DNA of 64,000 bases from Atriophallophorus winterbourni (Eukaryota; Platyhelminthes; Trematoda; Plagiorchiida; Microphallidae), in contig JACCGJ010008706.1 in the NCBI GenBank assembly GCA_013407085.1, positions 17,872-81,871 of the forward strand. Direction: 5' to 3'. The stretch's first letter is position 1. Each line of letters starts with the position of its first letter. Under the pieces are notes generated by a model, which was not told the origin of the DNA, ran no database searches, and saw nothing but the letters and a program-made list of their open reading frames with translations. Position numbers and translations under genes: made by a program. Positions 1 to 10,866 of this stretch are shown here, in pieces.

Positions 1-18
1 TAAATTTCACACGATCAA

Positions 19-258
19 GCTATTCAATCACGTGTTCCCATGCACACCTAGAAGGGATGAAACACATAACCATGAATAAAAATGCTCATATGCATGCACT
101 TTCATCACACACAGCAAGACTGGGTTCGTGCTGTTTGAAACGAAAATCCATTAAAATGTGCTTTTTAGTTTATGATGATGGGTTTAAACGCTATCTACAT
201 GTGTTTGTGCACATGTAATTGTACAGGTTCGTTGTACCAACCTTATCAAACAGTAGCG
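19..258. repeat. HamB repeat, decayed inverted copy
   Basis: The window opens inside a HamB copy. Positions 19-145 read as HamB in minus orientation, including a decayed hammerhead near 111-145 (TTCGTGCTGTTTG). Positions about 170-258 read in plus orientation: a perfect hairpin ACATGTGTTTGTGCACATGT at about 188-207, then AGGTTCGTTGTACCAACCT and the conserved block ending CAAACAGTAGC. The orientation switch inside one copy recurs in other Ham copies of this window. The 5' end lies outside the window. Confidence 0.6.
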
Positions 259-1729
259 ATTTCTGTAATCTTTTAATGTTATAATAATAACGATTAGTTA
301 TTAATTGAAATCCTTTCATTAATACGAATGAATAATAATCATACACACAATTCCATGCTTCATAATTTCAATTTCAAAAATCGGATTCTACAATTATATA
401 GAATTAAAACAATTTGAAATCAATTCTACTCGGTTACCATAACAACCAAAAACTCAAATTTTAATCTTCATCAGACGAAAACGCATTAATCAGGAAATCC
501 ATTCACGTCAGCAATCTATCAACTGGAATTGACAGCGTCAAAATGAAATTCGTTTTTTCTTAAATTGATTAAAAAGTGATATTTATTACCAAATTGGTAA
601 GAGAAAAAAGAATGAATATATTTCACCTTGTTTATCGATTTTATATGGATTTCGCATAATATAACATAAAAGTTCAAATGTTATTGAAACTCAAAATAAT
701 TCTTTGAAACCAAACTGCATGAACTAGCTGACTGATGTGCACGGAGTCGATACGTTTACATTTCAAATCCAAACAGCCAGAAAATGATGTATTATGCTAA
801 ATATTGAAGTCGTTTGAGGGATCAATATTTTGAAAAATGATGTTTAATGATCAAGCCAACATATTCATGTAAAAGGTTCGTAATAATTCAGTTAGAATGG
901 TTTGTGGTGACGCTTTGTTTCTGCCACAGAAGCTTCTTCAAACTAGAGTTGTCAGCACGAACTGGATTTAAGTTTACCTTGCATTTGTTTGACCAGTGAT
1001 AAACTGATATGACAGACATGCCGCATAATCCAGTAATTGTTCTGGATATGTACAGATGTGAACATCCCCCGACAGATTTGTTTGCTTGTCGTTACCGTAC
1101 GCACAGTAGATGTCAGGCGCGAGTGTGTTTATCCGGTGCAGTAGCATAGCTTTAGCTTCTAAGTTTGCTATGACAGCAGCGGTTTTGTGAATAAGATTCC
1201 GATTCCGAAAATATGCTCGAATGATAAGCGTCTCAAATAGCTTCTAACAAACAAGCCCACTTTCCTGGCTGCAACCGTGGCCCTGCGTAACTCGACGGAA
1301 CTCCTTCTACTGACAGGTGAAAGTACGAAGGCGGCTGACTGGAACCTCAAAACCAGCTTGCCTCAGGCAGTGGAGCTCCAAAGTTCACGAAAGCCGTCCT
1401 CCTAATAGGTAGAAAAAACATCATTTCAAACCTTCACTGCCATCAGGAGTCGACTTCAAGAAAATTTCCGAAGCCGTGGTCCCATCAGACAGTACGAAGT
1501 TGTATTCACCTCGACCTTCGACGGAATAGTTGTCCAAATGTATCACCCTAGGTATTTGTTTCGTTTTAATGGTATGGCGAAGAGGGAGCCCTTGCTGCAT
1601 GGTCAGAAGTTATTTTACCGTATAGAATTGTTCAGGCGTACATCACAGCACATTAGTGAATGTGACACTTCATTAGGCATACGCGGATAGAAACACTATA
1701 CGCAGTAGAAAACTGTTAAAAGCAATGGT
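259..1729. other. No recognisable gene
   Basis: AT-rich non-coding sequence to about 900. From about 900 to 1640 the sequence is visibly richer in G+C, which in this window usually marks decayed retroelement DNA, but I could not match it to any family seen here. Open frames are short and without motifs. It may be the 5' part of the LINE-R copy that follows. Confidence 0.4.
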
Positions 1730-2900
1730 TCAATCAGCTTGAAGCTTAAGGCCTGGGTCTGCTTCTGACTGTGGATGAGAACCTTAGGTTTCATTGGACG
1801 GCTATCACCCACCAGAGCTAAGAAGCTCCTATAAAATTAGGTGCTGTCTCGCCACAGTCTGATATCTTGATTTGGTGCATGCAGATTGAGAAGCAACCGA
1901 AACTCTATCATTCCGCACCAGTTATACGAATCGCTCACAAACACAAATCAGCAGTCAAACTGGGAAACGGGAACTTTCGGTCCATGCTCCATGGATTACA
2001 TCACGAATTCTGAAACATCAAAGACGTAAGAAAATGAACTAAAAAGGCAGAAGGTGGACTTGGCTGCTATACAAGAGACGCGATTTTCAGAAACTGACGT
2101 GCTAACATAAAGAGATTACACATTATTCAAGGAAACGACTCTGATAAGCCTGATTGCATGGAGTTGTGTTTGCCATGAAACACAGCAGAACCATCCAACA
2201 GTGGAAGTGAACGGATTTGGACTCTAAATCTAAAGTACAAAAGTGGTACCGTTACGTTGGTTAACTTTTATACACAGATGCTTTGTGCGGTATTGGGTGT
2301 TTACAATTCCAGAGCAAATAGCAATTATTGACCAAGTTGTCTAGGAAAGTTTGTAGTAGGTTAAACGAATGAAAATGAGAAACGCCTTTTTTCTTTGTGT
2401 CACTTAAGCATTCTTGGAAACAAATCCACATCACTTTGTGTATACACAAAAGATAATTCTCCATATTGAACTGCCCAAACGTACATCTCATTCCACCTAC
2501 GGAGAGGGAACACCAGGGTGAAACTGTTGGCAACGGTTTGAAGTATTCCACATTAGTACGCTAATATGATAAAGGTACACCTCACATGACCATATCTAAA
2601 CGCAAACTGCGACACTGACTACTCGAGGGGTTTGTAGAAGGCTTATGTTTTACCAGATTAAATTTTACCGCGTGATAATTGTCTGCAATGCCACAGATAG
2701 ATGCCAGTCGTATGTGCGAACCTTATCTTGCTGTATAATTTCACGATGGAGCTCAACAAAACGACGCCACCAGAAGCAGTTTTTTAAACTGGGAATGGCT
2801 CAAGCGTGGATCAGGGAATGTTTCCCGAAAGCTTTGTGCGTGGTACAATTCAAACCTGAAACTGAAAATAGAAAGAGGTTTTGATCACTTCTCCTTCGGT
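1730..2900 (+). mobile_element. LINE-R fragment, endonuclease part
   Basis: Decayed 5' half of a LINE-R element. Around 1955 the translation resembles the start of an APE-type endonuclease (G-N-F-R-S-M-L for the usual TWNVRS), followed near 2050 by VDLAAIQETRFSE, where Q-E-T carries the metal-binding glutamate of this nuclease family. Near 2285 the LGDFNA region is recognisable only by DNA alignment to the better copy at 9035. Similarity continues to the pre-RT region near 2790. Many stops and frameshifts; it cannot make protein. Confidence 0.65.
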
Positions 2901-2954
2901 CATCACCTGAATTTTTCAAGTGCCAAAGCTTTCAAAATATGAAAATAGCTCGAA

Positions 2955-3150
2955 TCTAGAGAAACAATCTCTCCCGCAGCGCTCAAAGTGATATCAGTAG
3001 CAGGACAATCGTCGTCATTTGCACACTGACGGCTTGATCTACGATTAGATGCCAAGAAAAGTTTTTACTCTTTCCCCAGCCTGCAGACGACATATCATAC
3101 AATGCCTTCTGTTTTCGGTAGTTATCCACCGATCTTGCCACTAGTGTTCA
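2955..3150 (-). mobile_element. LINE-R 3' fragment
   Basis: Minus-strand piece of the LINE-R C-terminal region. ACAATCTCTCCCGCAGCGCT at about 2966-2985 and the block near 3080-3110 (CCCCAGCCTGCAGACGAC) match the zinc-finger and upstream region of the copies at 5.4 and 28.6 kb. It lies head-on against the preceding plus-strand LINE-R fragment. Confidence 0.6.
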
Positions 3151-3414
3151 ATATTCATCGTTCGTGCTAGTACTAACTAACGCTATGCACGCTGCATGAG
3201 ATATTTTTTCTCCTGAATCACCTTGTCTGCAGCCCGCTAACACCATTTGATATTTTGACCACCTCCGCGTGAATTATTTCTTGATATGGTTTCACCTTCC
3301 GCATTATTAGTTTGTACATAAATCATTGGCTAAATAAAGCTAATGTGTCAGATGGTACATCCAGTTCATTACAAAAATCCATTTCCATTTCCAGAAGTTA
3401 TTGATAAATGGGGG

Positions 3415-3600
3415 TTCGTGGTTCGTTGTACGAACCCTATGCAACAGTGGCATTCAAGTATACACTTGTTTACCATTTATAGACTGTTTCAAGGCTCACT
3501 GAACCTAATCTTACTGTCTCCACCGGATGATGGCAAACAGCCAGAAACCGGCGGTGGTGCGTAATTTCGGGGGATCTAAGCAACACATCACTTTCATGAT
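3415..3600 (+). repeat. HamA repeat unit
   Basis: Single HamA copy in plus orientation: hairpin GGTTCGTTGTACGAACC at 3420-3436, the conserved CAACAGTGGCATTCAAGTAT block, then the hammerhead region and the trailing AGCAACACATCACTTT block. No obvious target-site duplication. Confidence 0.8.
3510..3564 (+). ncRNA. Hammerhead ribozyme, decayed (HamA)
   Basis: Type I hammerhead layout: stem I strand CTTAC...CCAC, core CGGATGA (one change from CUGAUGA), stem II GGC-AAACA-GCC, GAAA at 3544-3547, then CCGGC and the second stem I strand GGTGG. The change in CUGAUGA and the loss of U before the cleavage site (GGC for GGU) make self-cleavage unlikely. Confidence 0.6.
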
Positions 3601-4662
3601 AACTGCATTATTGATTTTATTTCCAGCCTAACCATTTCACCGTCAGTAACGTTTTCAATGTTTGTACGGAAACATGATATCTGTGTACAAAGAATCTAGT
3701 GAACGAATAATCGCCTCATCCAACACTTGTGTATACAGCAACATTCATTTTACCCTAGGATGGATCATTATGACAGAAACATCCACAATTCTGCTTCCTG
3801 AGCCTAGAGAAGTTTTCTTCACCGAAGGGGATAAATGCAGCTGTGAGGCAGGAAGTCGACATACGCTTGTGATGACATTCATGGTAGACATCGGCCGAAG
3901 AAAGCGAACAGACATTGTTTAAATACAACTTTATTTTGTAGATAACAAACAATTTCAATTGTAGTTTTTAGTAACGCTCGTAGTCAATATCATACTTGAA
4001 ATAAATCTGTAAGTCATTGTGAAACATTTATACCCATAATGATCCATCTACTAATTTATATTTAAACCTTAGACCAACAATATAATTGTACGAGATGGTA
4101 CGTTTTCTACTAATGAAAATTCATTGGCATATTATTCAACACACAAGGAAGAATGCATGTCAACTTTTAGCGTAAATACTTGTGCCCGGAAAAATCGAAT
4201 CCGTTTAGCATTTGACAATTTCAAATTCTACGACAAAAATTTCAGACAAATTAAACTACTCAGCGGAAACGTTTTCCATTTGACTGCGCTTCCTCCCCGT
4301 CTGAGAGTCGTTCCTTTTCTTACGGGGAAAGATGAATCGCATTGATTTCTCTCTGGACACTATCAGTGACGCGTAATCGGGATCTCGAAGCAGTGAATTG
4401 AGTGTGTGTGTGTGTACTAAAGAAAGTGGATCGGTTTCTCACCTAAAATCGTCAATTTTTGTCAGCCAAGACATTTAAAATGTGATAGCAATCTTCTGGA
4501 TTAGTGTGTTTTAAATTATTTATTTGGGATTATTTGATTTTGCAATTCGGAACTCTTCGAAATAGTTGCGTCATATTATTTTGTTAAAAACATACAACAA
4601 ATAATGCACCAAATACATTTAAAAACCGAGATATATACGATCGTAATGCCTCAAAAACCAAG
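3601..4662. other. No recognisable gene
   Basis: AT-rich sequence with short open frames lacking motifs. A short GT run lies near 4400-4413. Confidence 0.4.
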
Positions 4663-4920
4663 GTTATACTTGTATGCCAACTGTTATATAGTTTTCGTAC
4701 AACGAATTACGATGTTCAGTCACGGAATCAAAAAGTGATTCTTGGTCAAGCACTCGAGGCGCTTATGGATGACCAAAGTGATGTGTTGCTCACATCCCCA
4801 TCCCTTACACACCACTACCGGTTTGAGGCTGTTTGCCATCGTCAGGTGGATACAGGAAGATCAGGTTGAGTGAGCCTTGAAACAGTGGATTAAAAGTAAA
4901 CAAGGTTATACTTGAATGCC
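4663..4920 (-). repeat. HamA repeat, left arm of head-to-head pair
   Basis: HamA copy on the minus strand running directly into a plus-strand copy at 4920/4921, so about 190 bp on each side form an imperfect inverted repeat. The order from the junction outwards is the same on both sides: GGCTCACTGAACCTGATC block, hammerhead, AGCAACACAT block, GAATCA hairpin, CGTTGTACGAA hairpin. Confidence 0.8.
4804..4860 (-). ncRNA. Hammerhead ribozyme, decayed (HamA)
   Basis: Read on the minus strand: stem I CCAC/GTGG intact, core CTGACGA (one change), stem II GGC-AAACA-GCC intact, CAAA in place of GAAA, then CCGGTA with a permitted UH cleavage site (GUA). Two core changes should abolish activity. Confidence 0.6.
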
Positions 4921-4939
4921 AAGGCTCACTGAACCTGAT

Positions 4940-4990
4940 CTTACTGTCTCCACGATGGCAAACAGCCTGAAACCGGTAGTGGTGTGTAAG
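4940..4990 (+). ncRNA. Hammerhead ribozyme with core deletion (HamA)
   Basis: Stem I is complete (CTTAC with GTAAG, CCAC with GTGG) and stem II, GAAA and CCGGTA are intact, but five bases of the CUGAUGA core are missing, so the strand runs CCAC directly into GATGGC. Clearly dead, yet a good witness to the stem I fold. Confidence 0.65.
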
Positions 4991-5175
4991 GGATGGGGAT
5001 GTGAGCAACACATTACTTTGGTCATCCATAATCGCCTCGAGTGCTTGACCAAGAATCACTTTGTGATTCCGTGTCTGAACATCGTGGTTCGTTGTACGAA
5101 CCCTATAATACAGTTGACATACAAGTATAACATTTTTTACCTTTAATCTACTGTTTCAACGCTTACTGAACCTGA

Positions 5176-5231
5176 TATTACTGTCTCCATCTGACAAGGC
5201 AAACAGCCTGAAACCGGTAGTGGTGTGTAAG
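5176..5231 (+). ncRNA. Hammerhead ribozyme, decayed core (HamA)
   Basis: Core CTGACAA instead of CUGAUGA; stem II AGGC-AAACA-GCCT is a perfect four-pair helix; GAAA at 5210-5213; ACCGGTA follows with an acceptable GUA cleavage site and stem I strand GTGG. Core substitutions probably reduce or abolish cleavage. Confidence 0.65.
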
Positions 5232-5408
5232 GGATGGGAATGTGTGCAACACATTACTTTGGCGTCAAAAACCGGTTCCCATTGACAAATATATCTTGAT
5301 GCAAATTGGATATGTTGCTGTTGGCATCCTTCGGTCGATGTCGACCATAGATGTACATCACCGTCGTGTGAATGCTCATGTTTTGCAGCTTTTGGAATGA
5401 CTAAACAG

Positions 5409-6026
5409 TCAGATTCGGTAGGAACAATCTCTCCCGTAGCGCTTGCAAGGAAAGTCAGAACTCGGTTGTATTGCATCAGTTGCACGCCGGGGGCGTGATC
5501 TGCGTTCAGCAGCCAAGAGCTGTATCTGCTCTTCACCAACTTGCAGACGACGCTTCACACAGTGCCTCCAATGTGAGCGGTCGAGAGCAAGTTCTTCCCA
5601 ACTCGCCGAGTCAATGCCAAGAGCTTTCATATGTCTTTTGCAAACGTCTTTGTACCGCAAGTGCGGTCTTCCCAATGGTCGACTGCCTAATTGAAACTCA
5701 CCATAGAGTAGATTCTTCGGAATACGACCATTTTCCATTCTGTAGACATGACCAAGCCAGAGCAGGCGGCGCTTTTGCAATAGGGTGAACATGCTCTGTA
5801 GACCAGCTTTTGAAAGCACTTCAGCATAAGTCAGTCTGTCCACCAACGATATGTTTAAGATACGACGGATGCTTCGTAGATGGAAAGCATTCAGCTTCCG
5901 TTCGTGTCTTGCGTGGGTAGTCCATGTTTCACTGCCGTACAGTAAAGCATTTAGTACACACACGCTGTATACCATCATCTTTATATTTACAGTCAGCTTG
6001 CGGTTACCCCAAACACAAGAGTTCAA
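5409..6026 (-). pseudogene. LINE-R C-terminal domain with zinc finger
   Basis: 205 codons open. Contains ALLYGSETWT (residues about 28-37), RRILNIS, the LLWLGHVYRMENGRIPK block, GRPHLRYKDVCKRHMKALGI and, at the end, a cysteine pair region RYGRDCSYRI. In other copies the finger reads RDCSSRIGLFSHSK with a downstream EHEH, suggesting a C2H2-like fold; here a TGA stop cuts it after CSYRI. This conserved tail follows RT in many invertebrate RTE/jockey-like elements and is thought to bind RNA or target DNA. Confidence 0.85.
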
Positions 6027-6029
6027 ACT

Positions 6030-6657
6030 GGACAGAATGACAGCTGCTCTGCCAATCCGCTTATCAATGTCCGTGTCTATCGAGAGGTTATCCGCAAAGG
6101 CTAAACCAAGGTATGTGAACTAATGTACTGCTTCGAACTGTCAGTTTCCAACAGTTATGATTGGAGGCGATACAGTCCCTTGACCAAGGACTTTGGTCTT
6201 GCTCATGCTGATTGATAGACGAAAGTCTTTGCATGCCGACTAAAAACAGTCCATTAGAGACTGTAGGTTCTCTTTGGAGTGAGCAATAAAGGCTGCATCG
6301 CCGGCAAACAACAGGTCACGAATTATCACATCCTGTACTTTGGTTTGTGATCTCAACCGATTTAGGTTGAAAAGCTTGCCATCACTTCGCGTGCGTTGGT
6401 AAATACCTTCTGTCCTCGTCCTGAAAGCATGCTACAGAAGCAGTCCAAAGAAAATGCAGAACAGAGTGGGAACAAGAGCACATCCTTGTTTGACGCCTCG
6501 TCGAATTTAAAATGCTTCTGAGCTAAGAGCGTTAAAATGGACTGAGCCTTACATGCCTGAGTGGAACGAAATTACGAGCTTGAGCAGTCTGGGGGGCAGA
6601 CTATCAAATGAAGCATATTGAAAATACACTCCTCGCTGACGTATTTGAATGCTTTGG
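6030..6657 (-). pseudogene. LINE-R reverse transcriptase palm, frameshifted
   Basis: Continuation of the RT in other frames. The catalytic box near 6290-6320 reads L-L-F-A-G-D-A-A-F where the copy at 10748 has F-A-D-D-A-A-F, so one catalytic aspartate has become glycine. KQGC and LFGIFF motifs lie near 6470-6500. The disrupted frame and the lost aspartate both mark a dead enzyme. Confidence 0.7.
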
Positions 6658-7314
6658 TTAAATCAATAAAAACAGCGTATAATGGCACACGCTGTTCTCG
6701 AACTTTTCTTGAATTTGTCTCAAGGTGAATATCATGTCAACGGTTGATCTTCCCTTGCGTAAGTCACATTGAGATTCGGAGTAAATTCTATCAGCTAAAA
6801 CTTGCAGCCGGATCTGTGAGACCTTAACAAACAATTTGCCTACAACATTCAGAAGGGAGATTCCTCTGTAATTGTTGCAGTCGCCTCTATCTCCTTTATT
6901 CTTGAATAGCGTGATGATTTTTGTGTCTTGCATATCTTGTGGGACACACTCCTTCTGCCAGCATTGGAGAAGCAAATGTTGAAGCGGTTGTAATAATGCT
7001 GCTCTACAGGATTTGATGAGCTCAGGTGGAATTCCGTCGTCACCAGAGGCCTTCTTATTCGCTAAGCGGTCGATTGCCTTATTGAGCTCATCAAGAGTAG
7101 GGGTAGTATCTCGATATTTAATATTCGGCAACCGCTCAACATTTTCAAATACATGTGGTAAAACCGTACTGTCCCTAGAATAGAGAGAGGAGAAGTGCTC
7201 TACCCATCTTTCCATCTGCTGAGTATTGTCCACAATCGGGTCACCAGATGCAGACTTAATGGGAGACGTTTTAAGTTTGTTCGGACCAATGGCTCTCTTG
7301 ATTCCATCATACAT
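6658..7314 (-). pseudogene. LINE-R reverse transcriptase, N-terminal half
   Basis: Open for 218 codons. Order: MYDGIKRAIGP (residues 1-11), QMERWVEHFSSLYSRD (33-48), the finger motif KKASGDDGIPPELIK (88-102), TLFKNKGDRGDCNNYRGISL (140-159), and the GRSTVDMIFTLRQIQEKFEN region. GFRKGRST of the family appears as DLRKGRST. The frame breaks just before the palm motif A. This is the RNA-dependent DNA polymerase of the element; it would copy LINE RNA at a nicked target in the nucleus. Not functional. Confidence 0.85.
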
Positions 7315-7332
7315 ACCTTGAAAATTTCCAAT

Positions 7333-7897
7333 TGCATATGATTATCTTCTATAAGTTATTATGATGTGCTTTGATCGAGTATTCGAAGTACTTGGCAATT
7401 TGGGAATTATAATTGAGTATGTTGCTTATATGTCGATCGCAAGATGACAAATGTTGCTTCGAGAACTTTACAAGTAGGTACTCAAGAACGTACAATATAT
7501 GTCGTACTGTATATAAAAGAATATTAATTGAGAAATTAGCTTTGAGTTGACATTGAGAGAACGGAGACGATATACATAAAAAGAAGGCCCACGAACTATA
7601 ATAATATGAGAAGTTAGATTATAGATCCAAGTTAGATTGTCAGATATAATAATGCCTAGATACTTGCAGAATTACTTCCCGGTAAGTCCATGGACTTGAT
7701 TCTAGATTAAGTACGATCGCTGCAAATTGCTTTGCTACCATCAGCAAGTAGTATAGTTAACACAAGATCGATCCATACGACGACGAATGTTTCCCTTTTA
7801 TTTGACAGCATTCGGAAATTAGGTGCTCTAGATCGATTGAAATATTCTCATAATGTCATGTTATATATTATTGATTGCTTACATTTCAAGCGTTTGC
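7333..7897. other. No recognisable gene
   Basis: AT-rich, no family match, no ORF with motifs. Confidence 0.4.
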
Positions 7898-8345
7898 CAA
7901 AGTAATGTGTTGCCCACATCTTCGAACTTACACACCACAACCAGAAACTGGTTTCGATGTGTAAGTGCATGGGATGTGAGTAACACACTACATCGGTCAT
8001 CTATTAACTCATCGAGTGTTGACCAGGAATCTCTAAGTGATTCTTTGTTCAAACATTGTGGTTCGTTGTACGAACGCTATTAACGGTGGCAATAATGTCT
8101 GTGTTAACCACTTTTCTACTGTTATAATGCTAAGTAAATCTAATCTTACCGTCTCCACCTGATGACTGCAAACAGCCTGAAACCGGTTAACGTGTCCAAC
8201 TGTGGGGGAAGTAAGCAACACGTTACTTTGTTCATACATTAGCGCCCCGAAGAATTGACCAGGAATCACTAGATGATTCTATGCGTGATCAGCGTAGCTT
8301 GTTTTACGAACCTTATTAAATAGTGGCTTCAAGGTGTAACTTTGA
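7898..8345. repeat. HamA repeats, inverted then tandem
   Basis: 7898-7950 is HamA in minus orientation (CCAAAGTAATGTGTTGCCCA through ACACACCACAACCAG); from about 7948 the copy switches to plus (GTGTAAGTGCATGGGATGTG) and continues through the hairpin GGTTCGTTGTACGAACG at 8060 into a second unit ending near 8345. The switch falls at the ribozyme stem III region. Confidence 0.75.
8145..8200 (+). ncRNA. Hammerhead ribozyme, core intact (HamA)
   Basis: CTGATGA at 8159-8165 and GAAA at 8179-8182 are both intact and CCGGTT gives a permitted GUU cleavage site. Stem II is reduced to GC/GC pairs by a TGGC to CTGC change and the 3' strand of stem I is altered (AACGTG), so folding is probably weak. Confidence 0.65.
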
Positions 8346-8984
8346 TTCGATTATGATTCGTCGTCTCCGGATACGCATGTTAATAGAATGAGTTGCATTT
8401 TTATTGCTTGATGTTCCTAACATCCGATAGATCCTTCTTTCCTGAGAGGGATTTGTTTAGTCAAAATAGTTTCTATAATAGATTCATTGTATATTTTTCC
8501 ATGATGATCATGGAAGCCATCGCAATATGTGTCGATTTGCCTTAGGTATTGCTGTATACTTACGTAGTACGGATGCTAAGTGCGTGATTCACAACGAAAT
8601 CACAATTTACGAAAATAGAGACGCCGTTTGAGCGACATAAACCACCACAGATAGTTTATGCTGTGTGAAGCAAGCAAACGTAATTGCTGGGTTGATTCCG
8701 TAAATTCGTTTTATTACGTGGCAGATTTTGGTGAGCGATTAAACAAAGAAAAGTTTGTTAAAACTTACAAACTCATCTATCCTTATCATCTATTCATCTA
8801 TCATCATCATCTATCTATCTATCATTCATGATTGATCGTAATACGGTAACACGTTTTATCACATTTTTTTGCAAATATTGTACTCTGTCTTTCTAGTGCA
8901 TCATCCTATTTTGATTCCGATCGTTAACCAAGTAAGTACCGCCTAACCATCTTCAATAAATTACTGGTGTGTTATCAACCCGGG
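8346..8984. other. No recognisable gene; ATCT microsatellite
   Basis: Contains an imperfect ATCT/ATCATC simple repeat at about 8773-8825. Otherwise AT-rich sequence without motifs. Confidence 0.5.
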
Positions 8985-10085
8985 CATCGCAGTGAGCGTC
9001 GGTGGATAAACAATGACCTCAAACAAACTGTGTAGTGGTATTGGGTGATTTTAATGCCAGAGTTAGTGCAGATTACGAGTCTTGGCAAAACAGTCTCGGG
9101 AGGTTCGATGTAGATAAAACCAATGAAAATTGACAACGTCTTTTAGAATTGTGCACACAGTTCAGTCTTTGTGTCAGTAACACTTACTTTCAAAGAAAAT
9201 CATAGCACAAGTTCTATTGGAAACGTCCTCGCTCTAAGCATTGGCATCAGCTTGATCCTATTCTTATTAGGCGCACTAATATAGGAAGCGTACTTCTCAC
9301 CAGATCATATTAAAGCGCAGACTGTGACACTGATCATTCACTGGTCAGTGCAAAACTGAAGCTTCTCGACACGAGATTTCACCCCACCAAATTGTCAGGT
9401 AATCTTAGGAAAGACGTCACCTTCACGTGCGAACCTAATCGAGCTGCGCGATTTGCAAAAGCCATCACAGCCGAGTTCAGCAAGACAACCCCACTAGAAT
9501 CGGCTTCAGAAAACTGGGAATCGATAAAAAGCTGCATATGCCGATTCGCACTTCCACTTTCGGTCCACAGAAAGCTCGAACGAGCGACTAGTTCAAAGCA
9601 AAAGCTTCTGAGATGACTGCTGTATTGGATGAGAAACGCTCAGTTAGAAATAAGGTCCAATAAACTGCAAGATGATGTGCAAATGACCATTAGACAGAAA
9701 TTAGCCTTAGTATCAAAAAGGCTGTGGATACTGCCAATTTTCACGGTATGTATGACGGATCAAAAGAGCCATTTTTCCAAACTAACTTAAAACGGCTCCC
9801 ATCAAGTCTATATCTGATGACCCAATCGTGAACAAGACTCAACAGATGGAAAGATAGGTAGAGCAATTCTCCTCTCTCTACTCTAGGGAGAGGAAGTTCT
9901 TACCGGAATGCACTTGAAAATGTCGAGCGGTTGCCGACTATCAAATATCTAGATACTCCCCCTACTGTTGATGAGCTCAATAGGGCAATCGACCACTCAG
10001 CGAATAGGAAGGCCCTGGTGACGACGAAATTCCACCTGAACTAATCAAATGCTCTAGAGCAGCATTATTACAACCTCTTCACCAT

Positions 10086-10766
10086 TTGCTTCTTCAGTGC
10101 TGGCAGGAGGAGTGTGTCCCACAAGAGATGCGAGACACAAAGTTCATCACGCTATTTAAAAATAAGGGTGATAGAGGCGACTGCAACGATTACAAAGCAA
10201 TCCCCCATCTGAATGTTGTTTGCAAATTGTTTGCCAAAATCTCACAGATCGGGCTGCAAGTTTTGGCTGATAGAATATACTCCTGATCTCAATGTGGCTT
10301 CCGGAAGGGAAGATCAACCGTTGGCATCATCTTATCCCTGAGACAACTTCAAGAAAAATGTCGGAAAAAGCGCATGCAATTATACGCTGTTTTTATTGAT
10401 TCAACGAAGGCCTTCGACCACGTCAGCACGGAGGGTCTTTTCAAAATGCTTGATTTGATAGGCTGCCCCCAAGACTGCTCAAGCTCGTTATTTTTTCACT
10501 CAGGCATGAATGGCTCAGTCCATTTTAACGGTTTCAGTTCGGAAGCCTTTAAAATTCGCCGAGGCGTCAAACAAGGGTGTGTTCGTGCTCCAACGCTGTT
10601 CGGCATTTTTCCTCTGCTTCTGAAGCACTTTTCAGGACGAGGACAGAAGGTATTTACCTACGCACGCGAAGTGATTGCAAGCTTTTCAACCTGAACCGGT
10701 TGAGAGCACAAATCTAAGCACGAAATGTGCTAATCCGTGACCTGCTGTTTGCCGACGACGCAGCCT
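10086..10766 (+). pseudogene. LINE-R reverse transcriptase, broken
   Basis: Finger region TLFKNKGDRGDCNDYKAI (10151 on), a stop after DRIYS, CGFRKGRSTVGIILSL, then open frame with the palm motif A as VFIDSTKAFDHV (10386 on), RRGVKQGCVRAPTLFGIF (10557 on) and, after another frame break, LLFADDAAFTAH at 10742-10777 with both catalytic aspartates present. Thus the active-site residues survive although the frame does not. Confidence 0.8.
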
Positions 10767-10866
10767 TTACTGCTCACACACAAGAGCACCTCCAGTCGCT
10801 AATGGACTGTTTTTAGTCGGCATGCAAGGACTTTAGTCTCACAATCAGCATGAGCAAGACCAAAGT

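Larger units (their letters stand above)
4921..5275 (+). repeat. HamA repeats, tandem pair
   Basis: Two HamA units in tandem. The AACCGGTAGT motif occurs at 4971 and 5212, a period of 241 bp. Between them lie the hairpins GAATCACTTTGTGATTC at about 5052 and GGTTCGTTGTACGAACC at about 5087. The array stops just before the LINE-R 3' end. Confidence 0.85.
5318..7332 (-). mobile_element. LINE-R non-LTR retrotransposon, 5'-truncated
   Basis: About 2 kb minus-strand copy covering the RT and C-terminal region, beginning (5') just upstream of the MYDGIKRAIGP motif and ending at the family's usual 3' end (TCGATGTCGACC at about 5334). It lacks the endonuclease. The parts are in register with the plus-strand copy at 9-11.5 kb in opposite orientation. 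5' truncation is the usual outcome of target-primed reverse transcription. Clade assignment (RTE/jockey-like) rests on motif recognition only. Confidence 0.85.

Noticed and set aside
3420..3436. GGTTCG in HamA as a tRNA-type B box
   Set aside because: Only half of the B-box consensus matches, the rest is explained by the palindrome, and no A box lies at a suitable distance.
3755..3958. Overlapping open frames on both strands near 3.7-4.3 kb
   Set aside because: No motif, no splice context and typical of chance frames in AT-rich DNA.
4663..5275. Direct repeats as a CRISPR-like array
   Set aside because: Units are 241 bp, in mixed orientation and homologous throughout, with no spacers; the context is eukaryotic.
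5156..5539. 127-codon minus-strand frame overlapping the LINE-R C-terminus
   Set aside because: It is an alternative frame of the LINE-R 3' end running into HamA; similar frames occur at other LINE-R copies by homology.
8773..8825. ATCT repeat as a retroelement tail
   Set aside because: No element end adjoins it and the unit differs from every tail seen in the window.
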